Of a stretch of DNA of 64,000 nt, positions 37,159 through 46,733 are shown one piece after another (positions within the stretch are counted from its first letter, which is position 1; every line of letters begins with the position of its first letter). The stretch lies in the NCBI RefSeq assembly GCF_033842475.1, contig NZ_JAWXYB010000018.1:1347501-1411500 (forward strand), given 5' to 3'. Source of the stretch: Acidiphilium acidophilum (GTDB lineage: Bacteria > Pseudomonadota > Alphaproteobacteria > Acetobacterales > Acetobacteraceae). Made by a program: the position numbers and the translations under genes. Under the pieces are notes generated by a model. That model made no database searches. It worked only from the letters and a program-made list of their open reading frames with translations, and had not been told where the DNA came from.

Positions 37159-40100
37159 ATGAGTTCGACATTGCAGATCATCGGTCCGGCCGCCATCGAC
37201 CTGATCGACGGGCTGACCCTCTCATCGCTCAATCTTTTGCCCCCCGGCGGACTTGCGCTCATTGATGGCAACACGAGCGCAAGCATCAGCATCACCCTGA
37301 CAAGTTCGATCGCGCTTGCCGCGAGCAGCAGCGGCGGTGCAACCATCATCGACGGCGGTGGTGGCCTCACCCTCAGCGGCAGTCTCGCCGAGATCAACGC
37401 CGGTCTCGCCAGCCTGACGTTCAGCCCGACCGCAACGGGCAGCGCCATCCTCGGTGTCACCGCGACCGACGGCAGTGCGAGCGCGACCACGGCAATCGCG
37501 GTCGATGTCCTGCCCGACAATCCCCCGGCCTTCATCACCCCGCCGACCAGCCTCGCGCTCGCCTCGGGTATTGCCACACCGCTCGGGCTCACCCTCGCGG
37601 ATGATCCTGCCAGCGCGCTCGGCCAGATCGGCGCATCACCGGAAACCCTGACGGTCACGCTCGACGCCACTGCCGGTATCCTTCTGCTCGACCCCGCTGC
37701 GGCTCCGGGTATTGGCATTACCGGCAATGCGACCGACGCGATCACCCTGTCCGCGACCAGTGCCCAATTCGCGGCACTTGGCGCCGCGATCGGCGCGGTT
37801 ACCCTCGATTCCGCCACCGGCGGCGTCCTGCAATACGTCGCTCGCCAGACGGGCGGCCCGTTGCCGATCACCGATACCTCGGGCAGTCTCAGCTACAGCA
37901 CCACCGGCAGTCTCGCGACCAGCCAGGCCAGTTTCACCGCGACCAGCGGCGCCTGGCAGACCGCTGCCGCGTGGTCCGACGGGCAGAGCCCGGCCCTCGG
38001 CACCGGCGTGACCATTGCCAGCGCCACCATCACCGGCCAGGGTGTCGCGCAGAGCCTAATCCTCACCGGGACCGCCGATCTCGAAGCTGCGATCGGGATT
38101 GCCGGGAATACGTCCCTCGACACGGCGAGCGCCCTGCGTCTGGGGTCGGCCTATCTCGATATCGGCGGCAATTTGATCCTGACCGGCGCCAGCCTGTTCG
38201 TGGGCGCGAGCGCCACGCTTGGCGCCGGTAACGTCACCCTCGGCGCCGGTGCGGCGCTGACCGATTTCGGGACCATGACGATCGCGGGACTCGACGCCAT
38301 CGGCACCGCCCTGCTGCCGGGGGGCGCGACGCTTGCGGGCCCGATCGGCATCGCCGCCGGGGGCCTGATCGACTTCGCCGGCACGTTGCAGGCCGATTCC
38401 GCCGCGACCAGTCTCGGGATCACCGCCCTGTCGCTGGCGACCAATGCCACTTTGGCCGGGGCCGGCACGCTGATTGCCGGCAATTTCAGCATTTCGGAGA
38501 ATATCGTCGGCCCCGGCACGGTCATCGCCCTGGGTCCGTCGCCGTTCGAGGTTCTGGCCGGAAGCGTCGGCGGTGGCGCGCAATTCATCGTTGACCCCGG
38601 CGCCTCGCTCGAATTCGGCGCGGTTCCCTCGCTTTACGGCGTGTTCAACCCGACCCCGATCACGGTGGGGAACGACGCCACGATCAGTTTCGCCCCCGGT
38701 GCCTCGAACGGGCAGGACACCACCACCTACGCCAGCACGCTCGGCGAACAGGGTGGCGTGCTGGTGCTCGACAATCCCGAGAGCTTCGCCGGCACCATTC
38801 TCGGCTTCCTGCCGGGCGACCGGATCGACCTGTCCACCCTCACCAGCCTGTCGATTTTCAACATCACGGCAAATTCCTTCGAGGTCGAAGGGGCGGTGAT
38901 CGGCAACACCGCCAGCAGCGAAATCGTCACGCTCCATGCGAGTCTTGCTGCGGGCCTTTCGCCGCAGGTCGAGACCGATCAGGCCGGCAATCAGGTCATC
39001 GGCCTGCGCGCTGACACCGCCGCCCTCACGCTGAACGATACCGCCGCCGGCAGCGCGATCATCGATGCGGTCAATGGGGTCGCCACGCCGATCGAAGGTC
39101 TCGGCCTGATCGTGCCGGGCAATGGCAGTGCCGGGCTGGTCCTGACCATCAGCGCCAGCCACGGCGCGCTCAGCGACGGCGGTGCGGCCACCAGCGCGCT
39201 CACTTTGTCCGCCGCCACCGCGCTCGGCCTCAATGGCGAACTCGGCACGCTCGCCTACACCGCGCCTGCGACCGGCAGCGGCGATGTTTTGAATTTTACC
39301 GGCGGCACCGGGCTTGCGGGATTAAGTGCGGCCATTGCGGTCGATCTCGCCCCTGCCGCCACGCTCGATTTCACCGCGGCGAGCGGGGCCCGGTTCGATG
39401 CCGGCAATTCGTGGTCCGCCGGCATCGGTCCCGCTGCCGGCAACATCGCGAGCTTCGCGAGCCATGCCGGTGCGCCGCTGCTGGTGATCGGCCCAGGTGT
39501 TGCGAGCGAAGCCTCGATCGCGGGCGGCTACGATTTTACCGGCGAATTCGATCTTGCCGGCACCGCAGGGACCGCGCTGGCGATCGACCATGGCGGATTC
39601 GCCCTGTTCGACGCCGATGCGGTCGTTACCCTCGGGGGCGCTGCCGTTATCGGTGATACCAGCGGCAGCGGCACGCTGGGGATTGCCGGCACCGTCTACG
39701 CGCTGGGCAACCTCATTGCGGGCGGCAATGCCGCTGCCGCGTCCAGCCTGATCGACATCACCGGCAGCCTCCTGCTCGGCCAGACCCTCGATCTCGGTGC
39801 GGAGGGCAACGCCACGCTCGATCTCGCGGGCGATGCCGGATTCGCCGCCGCCACGCTCGGGGGTGCCGCCGCCGGGTTGATCCGCGCCGGGGGCACCGCC
39901 ACGCTCAGACTCGGTACGCTCGATCTCGTCGCGGGAACCATCGCGCTGAATGGCGCTGCCCAGGCGATCATCGATGCCGCCACCATCGCCAGCGGTGTCA
40001 TTACCCTGTCGGGCAGCGCCGCGCTCGAAACCCCCTTTGGTATCGACTTCGCGGGAGGCACCTTGGCGATCGGCGGTCAGGCCAGCCAGACGCTCGGCGG

Positions 40101-41670
40101 TGGCACGATCACCATCGCCGCCGCCGCCAGCCTCGACCTCGCGGGCACGCTTACCGCCGACTCTCTGGACCAATCCGGCCAGGCTACCCTGACGGGCGGG
40201 GCCGCGACCATTCTGAGTGCGGCCAGTCTCGCCGCCGGCGCCATGCTCGATCTCGCCGCCGGTACTCTCGCCGCTGGCAGCCTCACCATCGCGACGACCG
40301 CGACGATCGCGGGCAATGGCATCATCGGTGCCATCCCGACCGGTGTCGGTCTGATCTCGCTGGTCGCGAACGGTGTGCTCGAAGCCAGCGGCGGTACGCT
40401 CGATCTCGGTGCCGCCCTGACCGGCAACGCCACCATCGCCACCGGCGCCACGCTCGATCTCGCGGGTTCGGAGAGCGGCGGGACGATCAGCTTCGCCGGC
40501 GGGGCCGGAATGCTGGTGATCGGCAATGTCGCCGCCCTGCAGGATGCGGTCGCGGGTTTTGCCGCGGGCGATGCGGTCGATCTGATCGGCATCGCTCCCT
40601 CGCTGGTCAGCGTATCGGGCAACATTGTGAGCATCGCCCAGCCCTCGGAGGAATTCGCGCTCGATGGGGGAACGCCGACCATCGCCGCCGACGGGACCGG
40701 TGGAACCCTGCTCACGGTCGGCGGGGCGATGCCGTGCTTCACCCGCGGCACCAGCCTGCTTACCCCGAACGGCTACCGCGCGGTCGAAACCCTCCGCCCC
40801 GGCGATGCGCTGGTCACGAGCGACGGCATTCCGCGTGCGATCCGCTGGATCGGCTGGCGCACGATTGACCTTGCGCGCGATCCCGCCGCGCACCTGCTTC
40901 GCCCGGTGGTCGTCGCTCCCGGTGCTTTCGGCCCGGGCCGTCCGCGCCGACCTCTCGCGGTCTCGCCGCTTCACGCTATCCTTGGTGCCGGTGCGCTGGT
41001 CCCGGCGATCCTGCTGGTCAACAACGCGACCATCACCCGCGATGACACCGGTTTCGCGGTGACCTATTACCATGTCGAACTCGACCGTCACACGATCGTC
41101 TTCGCCGAAGGGCTGCAGACCGAAACCTATCGCGACAATGGCAATCGCGACCGCTTCCTCGAACATCTCGGCACACCCGGCGCACCGATGCCCTCATGCG
41201 CTCCGCTCATCCTCGGCGGGGTCGAACTCCGCGCCGCCCGCGCTGCCCTGCACCGCCGTGCCACCGCGCTCGGGCATAAAATCGTGCATGGCCCGGTGGC
41301 CGAAGCGATCCTGCCCTCGATGCCGCGCCGCATCGCCCCGCGCCGCCATGGACAGCGCCTGATCTTCGATCTGCCCCATCCCGCCACGCGCCTCACCCTG
41401 CGCTGCCGCACCGGCATGGCGAGCGATACCGATCCGGCCTCGGAAGATCGCCGCGCGCTTGGCCTCTGCGCCGGTACGCTCCGTGCCGATGGCCGCAAAA
41501 TCGCGAACTGGGCAGGGCAGGGGTGGCATCCTCGTGCGCCGGGCGACCGGGGCCTCTGGAGTACCGATCGCGCCGAACTGACCCTGCCGCGCGCCGCCAC
41601 CAGCATCAGCCTCGAATTGCTCGGCAGCGTCCCGCGCTGGGTCCGCGATCGGGCCGACCTGTCGATCTGA
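37159..41670 (+). CDS. Giant Hint-domain protein with beta-helix-like repeats
   Basis: A 1503-residue protein. Residues 1 to about 1185 are Gly/Ala/Ser/Thr-rich with many irregular repeats of the type GG(T/A)LTLxG and ATLDLAG, resembling adhesin or autotransporter passenger beta-helices. A Hint_2 domain (intein/Hedgehog-like) begins at Cys1193: PCFTRGTSLLTPNGYRAVET, LRPGDALVTSDG and IRWIGWRTIDL, ending with YYHVELDRHTIVFAEGLQTE near residue 1315. A further beta-rich C-terminal part follows. No signal peptide is visible, so export, if any, would be by type I or another route. Hint domains of this type are frequent in Acetobacteraceae; self-cleavage is possible but unproven. Confidence 0.85.
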   Translation: MSSTLQIIGPAAIDLIDGLTLSSLNLLPPGGLALIDGNTSASISITLTSSIALAASSSGGATIIDGGGGLTLSGSLAEINAGLASLTFSPTATGSAILGVTATDGSASATTAIAVDVLPDNPPAFITPPTSLALASGIATPLGLTLADDPASALGQIGASPETLTVTLDATAGILLLDPAAAPGIGITGNATDAITLSATSAQFAALGAAIGAVTLDSATGGVLQYVARQTGGPLPITDTSGSLSYSTTGSLATSQASFTATSGAWQTAAAWSDGQSPALGTGVTIASATITGQGVAQSLILTGTADLEAAIGIAGNTSLDTASALRLGSAYLDIGGNLILTGASLFVGASATLGAGNVTLGAGAALTDFGTMTIAGLDAIGTALLPGGATLAGPIGIAAGGLIDFAGTLQADSAATSLGITALSLATNATLAGAGTLIAGNFSISENIVGPGTVIALGPSPFEVLAGSVGGGAQFIVDPGASLEFGAVPSLYGVFNPTPITVGNDATISFAPGASNGQDTTTYASTLGEQGGVLVLDNPESFAGTILGFLPGDRIDLSTLTSLSIFNITANSFEVEGAVIGNTASSEIVTLHASLAAGLSPQVETDQAGNQVIGLRADTAALTLNDTAAGSAIIDAVNGVATPIEGLGLIVPGNGSAGLVLTISASHGALSDGGAATSALTLSAATALGLNGELGTLAYTAPATGSGDVLNFTGGTGLAGLSAAIAVDLAPAATLDFTAASGARFDAGNSWSAGIGPAAGNIASFASHAGAPLLVIGPGVASEASIAGGYDFTGEFDLAGTAGTALAIDHGGFALFDADAVVTLGGAAVIGDTSGSGTLGIAGTVYALGNLIAGGNAAAASSLIDITGSLLLGQTLDLGAEGNATLDLAGDAGFAAATLGGAAAGLIRAGGTATLRLGTLDLVAGTIALNGAAQAIIDAATIASGVITLSGSAALETPFGIDFAGGTLAIGGQASQTLGGGTITIAAAASLDLAGTLTADSLDQSGQATLTGGAATILSAASLAAGAMLDLAAGTLAAGSLTIATTATIAGNGIIGAIPTGVGLISLVANGVLEASGGTLDLGAALTGNATIATGATLDLAGSESGGTISFAGGAGMLVIGNVAALQDAVAGFAAGDAVDLIGIAPSLVSVSGNIVSIAQPSEEFALDGGTPTIAADGTGGTLLTVGGAMPCFTRGTSLLTPNGYRAVETLRPGDALVTSDGIPRAIRWIGWRTIDLARDPAAHLLRPVVVAPGAFGPGRPRRPLAVSPLHAILGAGALVPAILLVNNATITRDDTGFAVTYYHVELDRHTIVFAEGLQTETYRDNGNRDRFLEHLGTPGAPMPSCAPLILGGVELRAARAALHRRATALGHKIVHGPVAEAILPSMPRRIAPRRHGQRLIFDLPHPATRLTLRCRTGMASDTDPASEDRRALGLCAGTLRADGRKIANWAGQGWHPRAPGDRGLWSTDRAELTLPRAATSISLELLGSVPRWVRDRADLSI

Positions 41671-41706
41671 GCTTGTTTCGGCCCGGGGTCGGCGTATCTG
41701 CAAGCG

Positions 41707-42108
41707 ATGACCAAACTCACCCGCCGCAACCTGCAGATCGCCATCGCTATCGCGGGCATCGTTCCCGTGGGCGCGGGCCTCGGCGGTATTCTGCTCGGGC
41801 CGGGCTTCGTCGGGGAACCCAATGCCTTGCCGGACATCACCAGCATGTTCGCTTATTTGTCCGGCCTGCTCCTCGCGATCGGCCTGATTTTTTACGCCAG
41901 CATCCCGCATATCGAGCACCATACCAACCGCATCCGGTTGCTGACGCTCATCGTGTTCATCGGCGGCCTGTCCCGTCTCGCCAGCGTGTTCCTCCACGGC
42001 AGCCCCGGTGGCACCATGTGGTTCGGCATGGTGATGGAACTGCTGGTCACCCCCTTCATCTGCTGGTGGCAGTCGCGCATCGCGATCGTTCCGGTGCCCG
42101 CGATTTGA
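41707..42108 (+). CDS. DUF4345-type small membrane protein
   Basis: A 133-residue protein with four predicted helices (LQIAIAIAGIVPVGAGLGGI, SMFAYLSGLLLAIGLIFYAS, IRLLTLIVFIGGLSRLASVF and WFGMVMELLVTPFICWW). The spacing and the segment RLLTLIVFIGGLSRL followed by G..G match the DUF4345 family, whose function is unknown. It lies 37 bases after the Hint protein and before the S4 leader. Confidence 0.78.
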   Translation: MTKLTRRNLQIAIAIAGIVPVGAGLGGILLGPGFVGEPNALPDITSMFAYLSGLLLAIGLIFYASIPHIEHHTNRIRLLTLIVFIGGLSRLASVFLHGSPGGTMWFGMVMELLVTPFICWWQSRIAIVPVPAI

Positions 42109-42206
42109 CTTTCCGGGCCACCCTGCCTAATCCCCGATCATTGCTGGGAACGTGGACGCATCCCCCATTTAGGTGGCGGTCGGTGTGGGCCCGTTTTGTC
42201 GCGCCT

Positions 42207-42256
42207 GCGGGCGGGGCGAAACCTACCGGTGCAACATGAGGCGAAATCTCGCCCGC
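42207..42256 (+). promoter_or_regulatory. Possible structured leader of rpsD
   Basis: Complementary GCGGGCG (42207-42213) and CGCCCGC (42250-42256) could form a stem directly upstream of the ribosome site GAAGGAG (42261-42267) and the S4 start. Ribosomal protein S4 represses its own mRNA in E. coli, so a leader target is plausible, but no known motif was recognised. Confidence 0.35.
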
Positions 42257-42277
42257 TAACGAAGGAGTCCGGCGCGC

Positions 42278-42892
42278 ATGACCAAGCGTACCGAAAGCAA
42301 GTACAAGATCAACCGCCGCCTCGGCGTCAATCTCTGGGGCCGCGCCAAATCCCCGATCAACAAGCGCGATTACGGTCCCGGCCAGCACGGTCAGCGCCGC
42401 AAGAAGCCGTCGGATTTCGGCGTGCAGCTGATGGCCAAGCAGAAACTGCGCGGCTATTACGGCAATATCGGCGAAAAGCAGTTCTACAAATACTATGAGG
42501 AAGCCGTGCGCCGCCGGGGCGATACCTCGGAAAACCTTATCGAATTGCTGGAGCGTCGGCTCGATGCCGTGATCTACCGGATGAAATTCGCGATCACCCC
42601 CTTCGCCGCCCGCCAGTTCGTCAGCCACGGCCACGTTCTGGTCAACGGCAAGCGCGTGAATATCGCCTCCTATCAGGTCCGCGATGACGACACGATCGAA
42701 GTGCGCGAAAAATCCAAGCAACTCGCCGTCGTGCTCGATGCTACCCAGAGCGCCGAACGCGACGTGCCGGAATACATGGAAGTCGATCACCGCGCGATGA
42801 AGGGCCGCTTCACCCGCGCCCCGAAACTCGCCGACGTGCCCTATCCGGTCCAGATGGAACCGAATCTGGTCGTCGAATTCTACTCGCGCTGA
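42278..42892 (+). CDS. rpsD: 30S ribosomal protein S4
   Basis: Primary 16S rRNA-binding protein of 204 residues, typical of alphaproteobacteria. It starts [20 protein letters not shown], contains [20 protein letters not shown] and the S4 RNA-binding fold [20 protein letters not shown] through [15 protein letters not shown], and ends with [11 protein letters not shown]. The ribosome site GAAGGAG precedes the ATG by 10 bases. Here it is a single gene outside the alpha operon, the usual arrangement in this class. Confidence 0.97.
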   Translation: MTKRTESKYKINRRLGVNLWGRAKSPINKRDYGPGQHGQRRKKPSDFGVQLMAKQKLRGYYGNIGEKQFYKYYEEAVRRRGDTSENLIELLERRLDAVIYRMKFAITPFAARQFVSHGHVLVNGKRVNIASYQVRDDDTIEVREKSKQLAVVLDATQSAERDVPEYMEVDHRAMKGRFTRAPKLADVPYPVQMEPNLVVEFYSR

Positions 42893-42900
42893 ACGAACAG

Positions 42901-42927
42901 GACCGGAGGAGCAGCCGCCCTCCGGTC
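42901..42927 (+). terminator. Stem-loop after rpsD
   Basis: Arms GACCGGAG and CTCCGGTC, 11-base loop, eight bases after the S4 stop. The following GATTTCGCTC is only weakly T-rich. Confidence 0.6.
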
Positions 42928-43027
42928 GATTTCGCTCATTCCACCGCTCCCGCGCCGGTCCTGCCATTGCCAAACCGGCCAATCATGTGAATATCGCTCC
43001 CGAATACCGCGCAATCGGGAGGCAGCC

Positions 43028-43213
43028 ATGCAAGAAAACGATATGAACCGGAATACGAGGGCCGGGCAGCGGAGCGGCACCGTCGTCATGCTGGTGATCG
43101 GCGCGATCCTCGCGGCCACTCTTTCCGGCTGCGGCATCTTCGGTGCGGGACCTACCGCGTCGAAAACCTATATCGAAATTCCCCAGAATACCGGGCCGAC
43201 CGCGCCCGGCTGA
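43028..43213 (+). CDS. Small predicted lipoprotein
   Basis: A 61-residue protein started at ATG 43028 with GGGAGG upstream. A basic n-region, the hydrophobic segment TVVMLVIGAILAATLSGC with lipobox LSGC, and a short mature part CGIFGAGPTASKTYIEIPQN suggest lipidation and export. No family recognised. It converges on panB with four bases between stops. Confidence 0.65.
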   Translation: MQENDMNRNTRAGQRSGTVVMLVIGAILAATLSGCGIFGAGPTASKTYIEIPQNTGPTAPG

Positions 43214-43217
43214 TCCG

Positions 43218-44018
43218 CTATTGCGGGAACCGCCGCGCGCGCACGTCGGTGGCGTAGGTTTCGATCGCCTCGCGCACGAGGCGCGATCCATCGAGGTAGG
43301 TTCGTGCGAAACCAGGCACGTAGCCGCTGGTCAGCCCCAGAACGTCGTGCAGCACCAGAATTTGCGCATCGGTCCCGCCGCCCGCTCCGATCCCGACAGT
43401 CGGCACCGGCACCGCCCGCGTGATCTCCGCCGCCAGATCGGCGGGGATCGCTTCCATCAGGACCATGCGCGCTCCTGCCTCGGCAAGGTCGACAGCATCC
43501 GTCCGCAGCCGCGCCGCCGCATCGGCGGTCTTGCCCTGCTTGCGGAACCCGCCGAACTGGCGAACATGCTGCGGCGTCAGCCCGATATGAGCGCAGACCG
43601 GCACCGCCCGCGCGCTCAGAAACCCCACCGTCTCGACCATCGCCGCCCCGCCTTCGAGCTTGACGATATCGGCGCCGGCCTTGAGCAATAATGTCGCACT
43701 ATCAAACGCTTTTGACGGTGAGCTCTCAAACGACCCGAACGGCAGATCGGCCATGATCAGACACTCCGGCGCCGCGCGCGCGACGATCTCGGTATGGTAG
43801 ATCATCTGCTCCAGACTCACGCGCAGGGTATCCTCATGGCCCTGAACGGTCATTCCCAGAGAATCGCCGATCAGAATACCATCGATCCCCGCCTCGCTCG
43901 CCAGCCGGGCGAACGGATAGTCGTAGGCCGTGATCAGGGCGCGCACCCGACCGTCGCGCTTGGCGCGATCCCACGCGGCGATCGATTTCCGGTCCGGCTT
44001 CGGCACTGGCTTATCCAT
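43218..44018 (-). CDS. panB: 3-methyl-2-oxobutanoate hydroxymethyltransferase
   Basis: First committed step of pantothenate synthesis: ketopantoate from alpha-ketoisovalerate and methylene-tetrahydrofolate. 266 residues, full length. The TIM-barrel motifs are ALITAYDYPFARLASEAGID, ILIGDSLGMTVQGHEDTLRV, LIMADLPFGSFE, GADIVKLEGG and PVCAHIGLTPQ with the metal-binding Asp residues, and IGIGAGGGTDAQILVLHDVL appears near the end (as VGIGAGGGTDAQI). No panC is adjacent. Together with coaD it feeds CoA synthesis. Confidence 0.95.
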   Translation of the reverse strand: MDKPVPKPDRKSIAAWDRAKRDGRVRALITAYDYPFARLASEAGIDGILIGDSLGMTVQGHEDTLRVSLEQMIYHTEIVARAAPECLIMADLPFGSFESSPSKAFDSATLLLKAGADIVKLEGGAAMVETVGFLSARAVPVCAHIGLTPQHVRQFGGFRKQGKTADAAARLRTDAVDLAEAGARMVLMEAIPADLAAEITRAVPVPTVGIGAGGGTDAQILVLHDVLGLTSGYVPGFARTYLDGSRLVREAIETYATDVRARRFPQ

Positions 44019-44295
44019 ATTTGCGTTTCCCGTGAGGCGAGGCGGTCAAAGGCTTTAACGTCGGTCTTACGCCGGCACCCGGTTCCGGGCGACTATTTTT
44101 TCCGCATCCCCGGTGATCTTTTGCAGCGTGCCGTTCGCCTTGGGCCATCGTGGTGCCGTGATTTCGCGTGGCCCTGGCTTGGGGAGGCGCTGGATTGGTG
44201 GGCTCGACCACTGTGAACAACGAGCCCACTTCGACAACCCCTTGCCGAGCCGCGAACCGGGGGCTTATCCTTATATCTCAACGACAGGTGCCCGC

Positions 44296-45447
44296 ATGCC
44301 CGACTCCCTTGCCGACCGCATTGCTCCGCTTCTCACCGAATGGCGTCATCACCTTCATCGTCATCCCGAACTCTCACTCCACGAGAAGCAAACCGCGTCC
44401 TTCGTCTGTGCGAGGCTCGGTGAACTCGGCATCCCGTTCGAAAGCGATATCGGCGGCCACGGGGTGGTGGCGACGCTGCGGCGCGGCGGCAATCGCAGCG
44501 TCGGGCTTCGTGCGGACATGGATGCGCTGCCGATCGCCGAGGCCACCAACCTGCCTTATGCCTCGCAAAATCCCGGCGTGATGCACGCGTGCGGGCACGA
44601 TGGCCACACCGCCTCCCTGCTCGGTGCGGCCCTGCTGTTGCGGGATGATCCCTCATGGTCCGGCACCGTCCATTTCGTGTTTCAGCCCGCCGAGGAAGGC
44701 TATGGCGGCGCGCGGGCGATGATGGAGGACGGGTTGTTCTCGCGCTTTCCGATGGAGCGGATCTTCGGCTACCATAACTGGCCCGGCCTCGATGCCGGCA
44801 CGGTGATGATCCATGACGGCCCGATGATGGCGCAGGGCGAACGGCTCGGCATCACCATTCACGGTCACGGGGGCCACGCCGCCATGCCCCATCTCACCGC
44901 CGATCCGGTGGTTGCGGCTGGTCACGTCATCGTCGCGTTGCAATCGATCGTGGCGCGCAGCATCAACCCGCTCGATGCTGCTGTGGTTTCACTCTGCATC
45001 CTGCAGGGCGCCGAAGCCGAAAATCAAATCCCCGAAACCGTCACCATGCGCGGCACCTTCCGCGCCCTGATCCCGGCCGTGTTCGACCGGGTCGCCGAAC
45101 GCATCCGCGAGGTCGCGACCGGGACGGCCGCGGCGCTGGGTTGCCAGGCCGAGGTCACGTTCGAACGCACCGTCGCTGCGACCATCAACCACGCCGACGA
45201 GGCCGCTCTCGGCCGCAGTGTCGCGGCGGCGCTGGGCATGCCGGTCCGCACCGATCTGCCGCCGACCATGGCGAGCGAGGATTTCGGCTGGTACCTTCGC
45301 GAAATTCCCGGCGCCTATGCCTGGATCGGCAACGGCCCCGCCGCATCGGGGGCTTTCCTGCATAACCAGAACTACGATTTCAACGACGCCATCCTGCCCC
45401 GTGCCGCCACCTACCTCGCCGGCATCGCGAAAGCCGCGATAGGGTGA
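44296..45447 (+). CDS. M20-family amidohydrolase (hippurate-hydrolase-like)
   Basis: Metal-dependent N-acyl amino-acid amidohydrolase of 383 residues from ATG at 44296 (MPDSLADRIAPLLTEWRHHL). The start has AGGTG upstream; a longer reading from 44113 is not family-like. Metal ligands and signatures are RADMDALPIAEATNLPY, MHACGHDGHTA, FVFQPAEEGYGGA and HNWPGLDAGTV, with the dimerisation domain from about residue 180 and the final His in FLHNQNYDFND. Substrates in the family include hippurate, N-acetyl-diaminopimelate and IAA conjugates. The stop overlaps the next start (GTGA). Confidence 0.93.
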   Translation: MPDSLADRIAPLLTEWRHHLHRHPELSLHEKQTASFVCARLGELGIPFESDIGGHGVVATLRRGGNRSVGLRADMDALPIAEATNLPYASQNPGVMHACGHDGHTASLLGAALLLRDDPSWSGTVHFVFQPAEEGYGGARAMMEDGLFSRFPMERIFGYHNWPGLDAGTVMIHDGPMMAQGERLGITIHGHGGHAAMPHLTADPVVAAGHVIVALQSIVARSINPLDAAVVSLCILQGAEAENQIPETVTMRGTFRALIPAVFDRVAERIREVATGTAAALGCQAEVTFERTVAATINHADEAALGRSVAAALGMPVRTDLPPTMASEDFGWYLREIPGAYAWIGNGPAASGAFLHNQNYDFNDAILPRAATYLAGIAKAAIG

Positions 45448-46568
45448 GCGCCGCGACCCTGCCATTCGCCACCCGCCAGCGTCTCGCCCGCCAACTGGCC
45501 GGTGACGATCAGCCGCCAGCGGAGCCCGCCGATCTGATCGTGCCTGCCGATCAGATCGGTCTGATCGCGAGCCATTGGCCCGGCATTTCCGAGGCGCTCT
45601 GGCTGCGGGCCGGCGGCTCTGATGCCGCGCATCTCACCGAAGCGATGCAGCACGCGATTCCCCGCCTCAAGCTCGATTTCACCCCGTTCCGGATCATCGA
45701 GATCGGCGCCGGTTGCGGCTATCGCAGTGTCGCCCTCGCGCACGCGTTTCCAGGTGCGACCATTGCGAGCGTCGAACCTTTTCCGGCCAATGCCCGGCTT
45801 CACGCGCTCAATACCTTGCCCTGGCGGCGCATCATCGGGCTGCGGACCGCAATCACCGCTCACCCCACCCGCTTTACCGCCATCGCGGATCCTGCAACCG
45901 GTATCCCGGCCCTGCGGCCCGACCCCCGGGGCGGCATCGGCAGCATGTCGCTTTCCGATCTCCACCGCCTGCTCGGCTGGGACCATGCCGACCTTCTGCT
46001 GATCGATCAGCGCGTCTGCCCGGACCTCGACGATCCCGACATCACCGCTGGCTTTGCCGGCACCCGTCTCGTCGCCCTGCGCCGTACCGGCGAAAACACC
46101 GAAACCATCATCCGCCACGATGTCCCCTCCGCTGCCCATGGCCATCCCCGCCCCGTTTTCGATCTCGGCGGTCCGCCGATGAAAATGGCACGCCACAATA
46201 TCGCCCCCGACGCCTGGGCTTTCTTCCCGATCGGCGACACCGGGTTTCGCCTGCACCCCAATCCCCATGGCCAGCAACCGCCCCGGCTCGTTCTCCACAT
46301 TACCCTCGCCGGCGAACGCCAACTCGAAACGCAGCTTCGGGTCAACCACGAAGCGGCGAACCCCGTCCGGTTCCGTATCACCGTCACCTGCGAGACCGGC
46401 ATCATCGCTACCGGTGAAACCATCCTCCCCGCCAACTCCCAGCAAATGGTGAAAGTCGATCTACCCCCCATCAATGCGCCGGCGACAGTCGAATTCAGCA
46501 CCGAAATGGCGCACGCCCAGTCCAACGGCTTCGCATGGGCCGAAGTGCTGGGGTCGGGCATTAGATGA
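45444..46568 (+). CDS. FkbM-like SAM-dependent methyltransferase
   Basis: A 374-residue protein from GTG at 45444, translationally coupled to the amidohydrolase. A SAM-binding core is at about residues 75-170: FRIIEIGAGCGYRSVALAHA, then ASVEPFPANARLHALNTLPW, then ADLLLIDQ. The EPFPANA segment resembles FkbM O-methyltransferases. The C-terminal 150 residues are beta-rich (LVLHITLAGERQLETQLRVN) without a recognised domain. Substrate unknown. The gene is followed by repeat copy B. Confidence 0.7.
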   Translation: MSAATLPFATRQRLARQLAGDDQPPAEPADLIVPADQIGLIASHWPGISEALWLRAGGSDAAHLTEAMQHAIPRLKLDFTPFRIIEIGAGCGYRSVALAHAFPGATIASVEPFPANARLHALNTLPWRRIIGLRTAITAHPTRFTAIADPATGIPALRPDPRGGIGSMSLSDLHRLLGWDHADLLLIDQRVCPDLDDPDITAGFAGTRLVALRRTGENTETIIRHDVPSAAHGHPRPVFDLGGPPMKMARHNIAPDAWAFFPIGDTGFRLHPNPHGQQPPRLVLHITLAGERQLETQLRVNHEAANPVRFRITVTCETGIIATGETILPANSQQMVKVDLPPINAPATVEFSTEMAHAQSNGFAWAEVLGSGIR

Positions 46569-46587
46569 CGGGTGAGGGGTAGAAGAA

Positions 46588-46716
46588 AGTATTTCTTTTT
46601 TTATAAAAAAAAGAAACAAAAAAATTTTTGTTTGTTGGGCTCGTCGCTGTGAAGTTACCCGTGCCCTGGATTGGACAAAGGTTTTGCTTCTTTTTTACAA
46701 GCAAGAAGTGCCCTTC
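46588..46716. repeat. Double-hairpin repeat, copy B
   Basis: Hairpin 1 is a long AT-only palindrome (46593-46617, TTTCTTTTTTT / AAAAAAAGAAA), followed by CAAAAAAATTTTTG. The spacer includes GGGCTCGT and GTGCCCTGG, then hairpin 2 (46687-46710, GCTTCTT / AAGAAGT, imperfect). It lies between the FkbM-like gene and recO, and the recO ATG follows 18 bases later. Confidence 0.85.
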
Positions 46717-46733
46717 TTACCCTGAGCGCATTT

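Noticed and set aside
38056-41166. Minus-strand frames opposite the Hint protein
   Set aside because: Shadow frames of a repetitive Gly/Ala gene, with no start signals or domains.
46671-46733. Longer RecO with a repeat-derived N-terminus
   Set aside because: RecO homology begins exactly at ATG 46734 and the extra residues come from repeat copy B.
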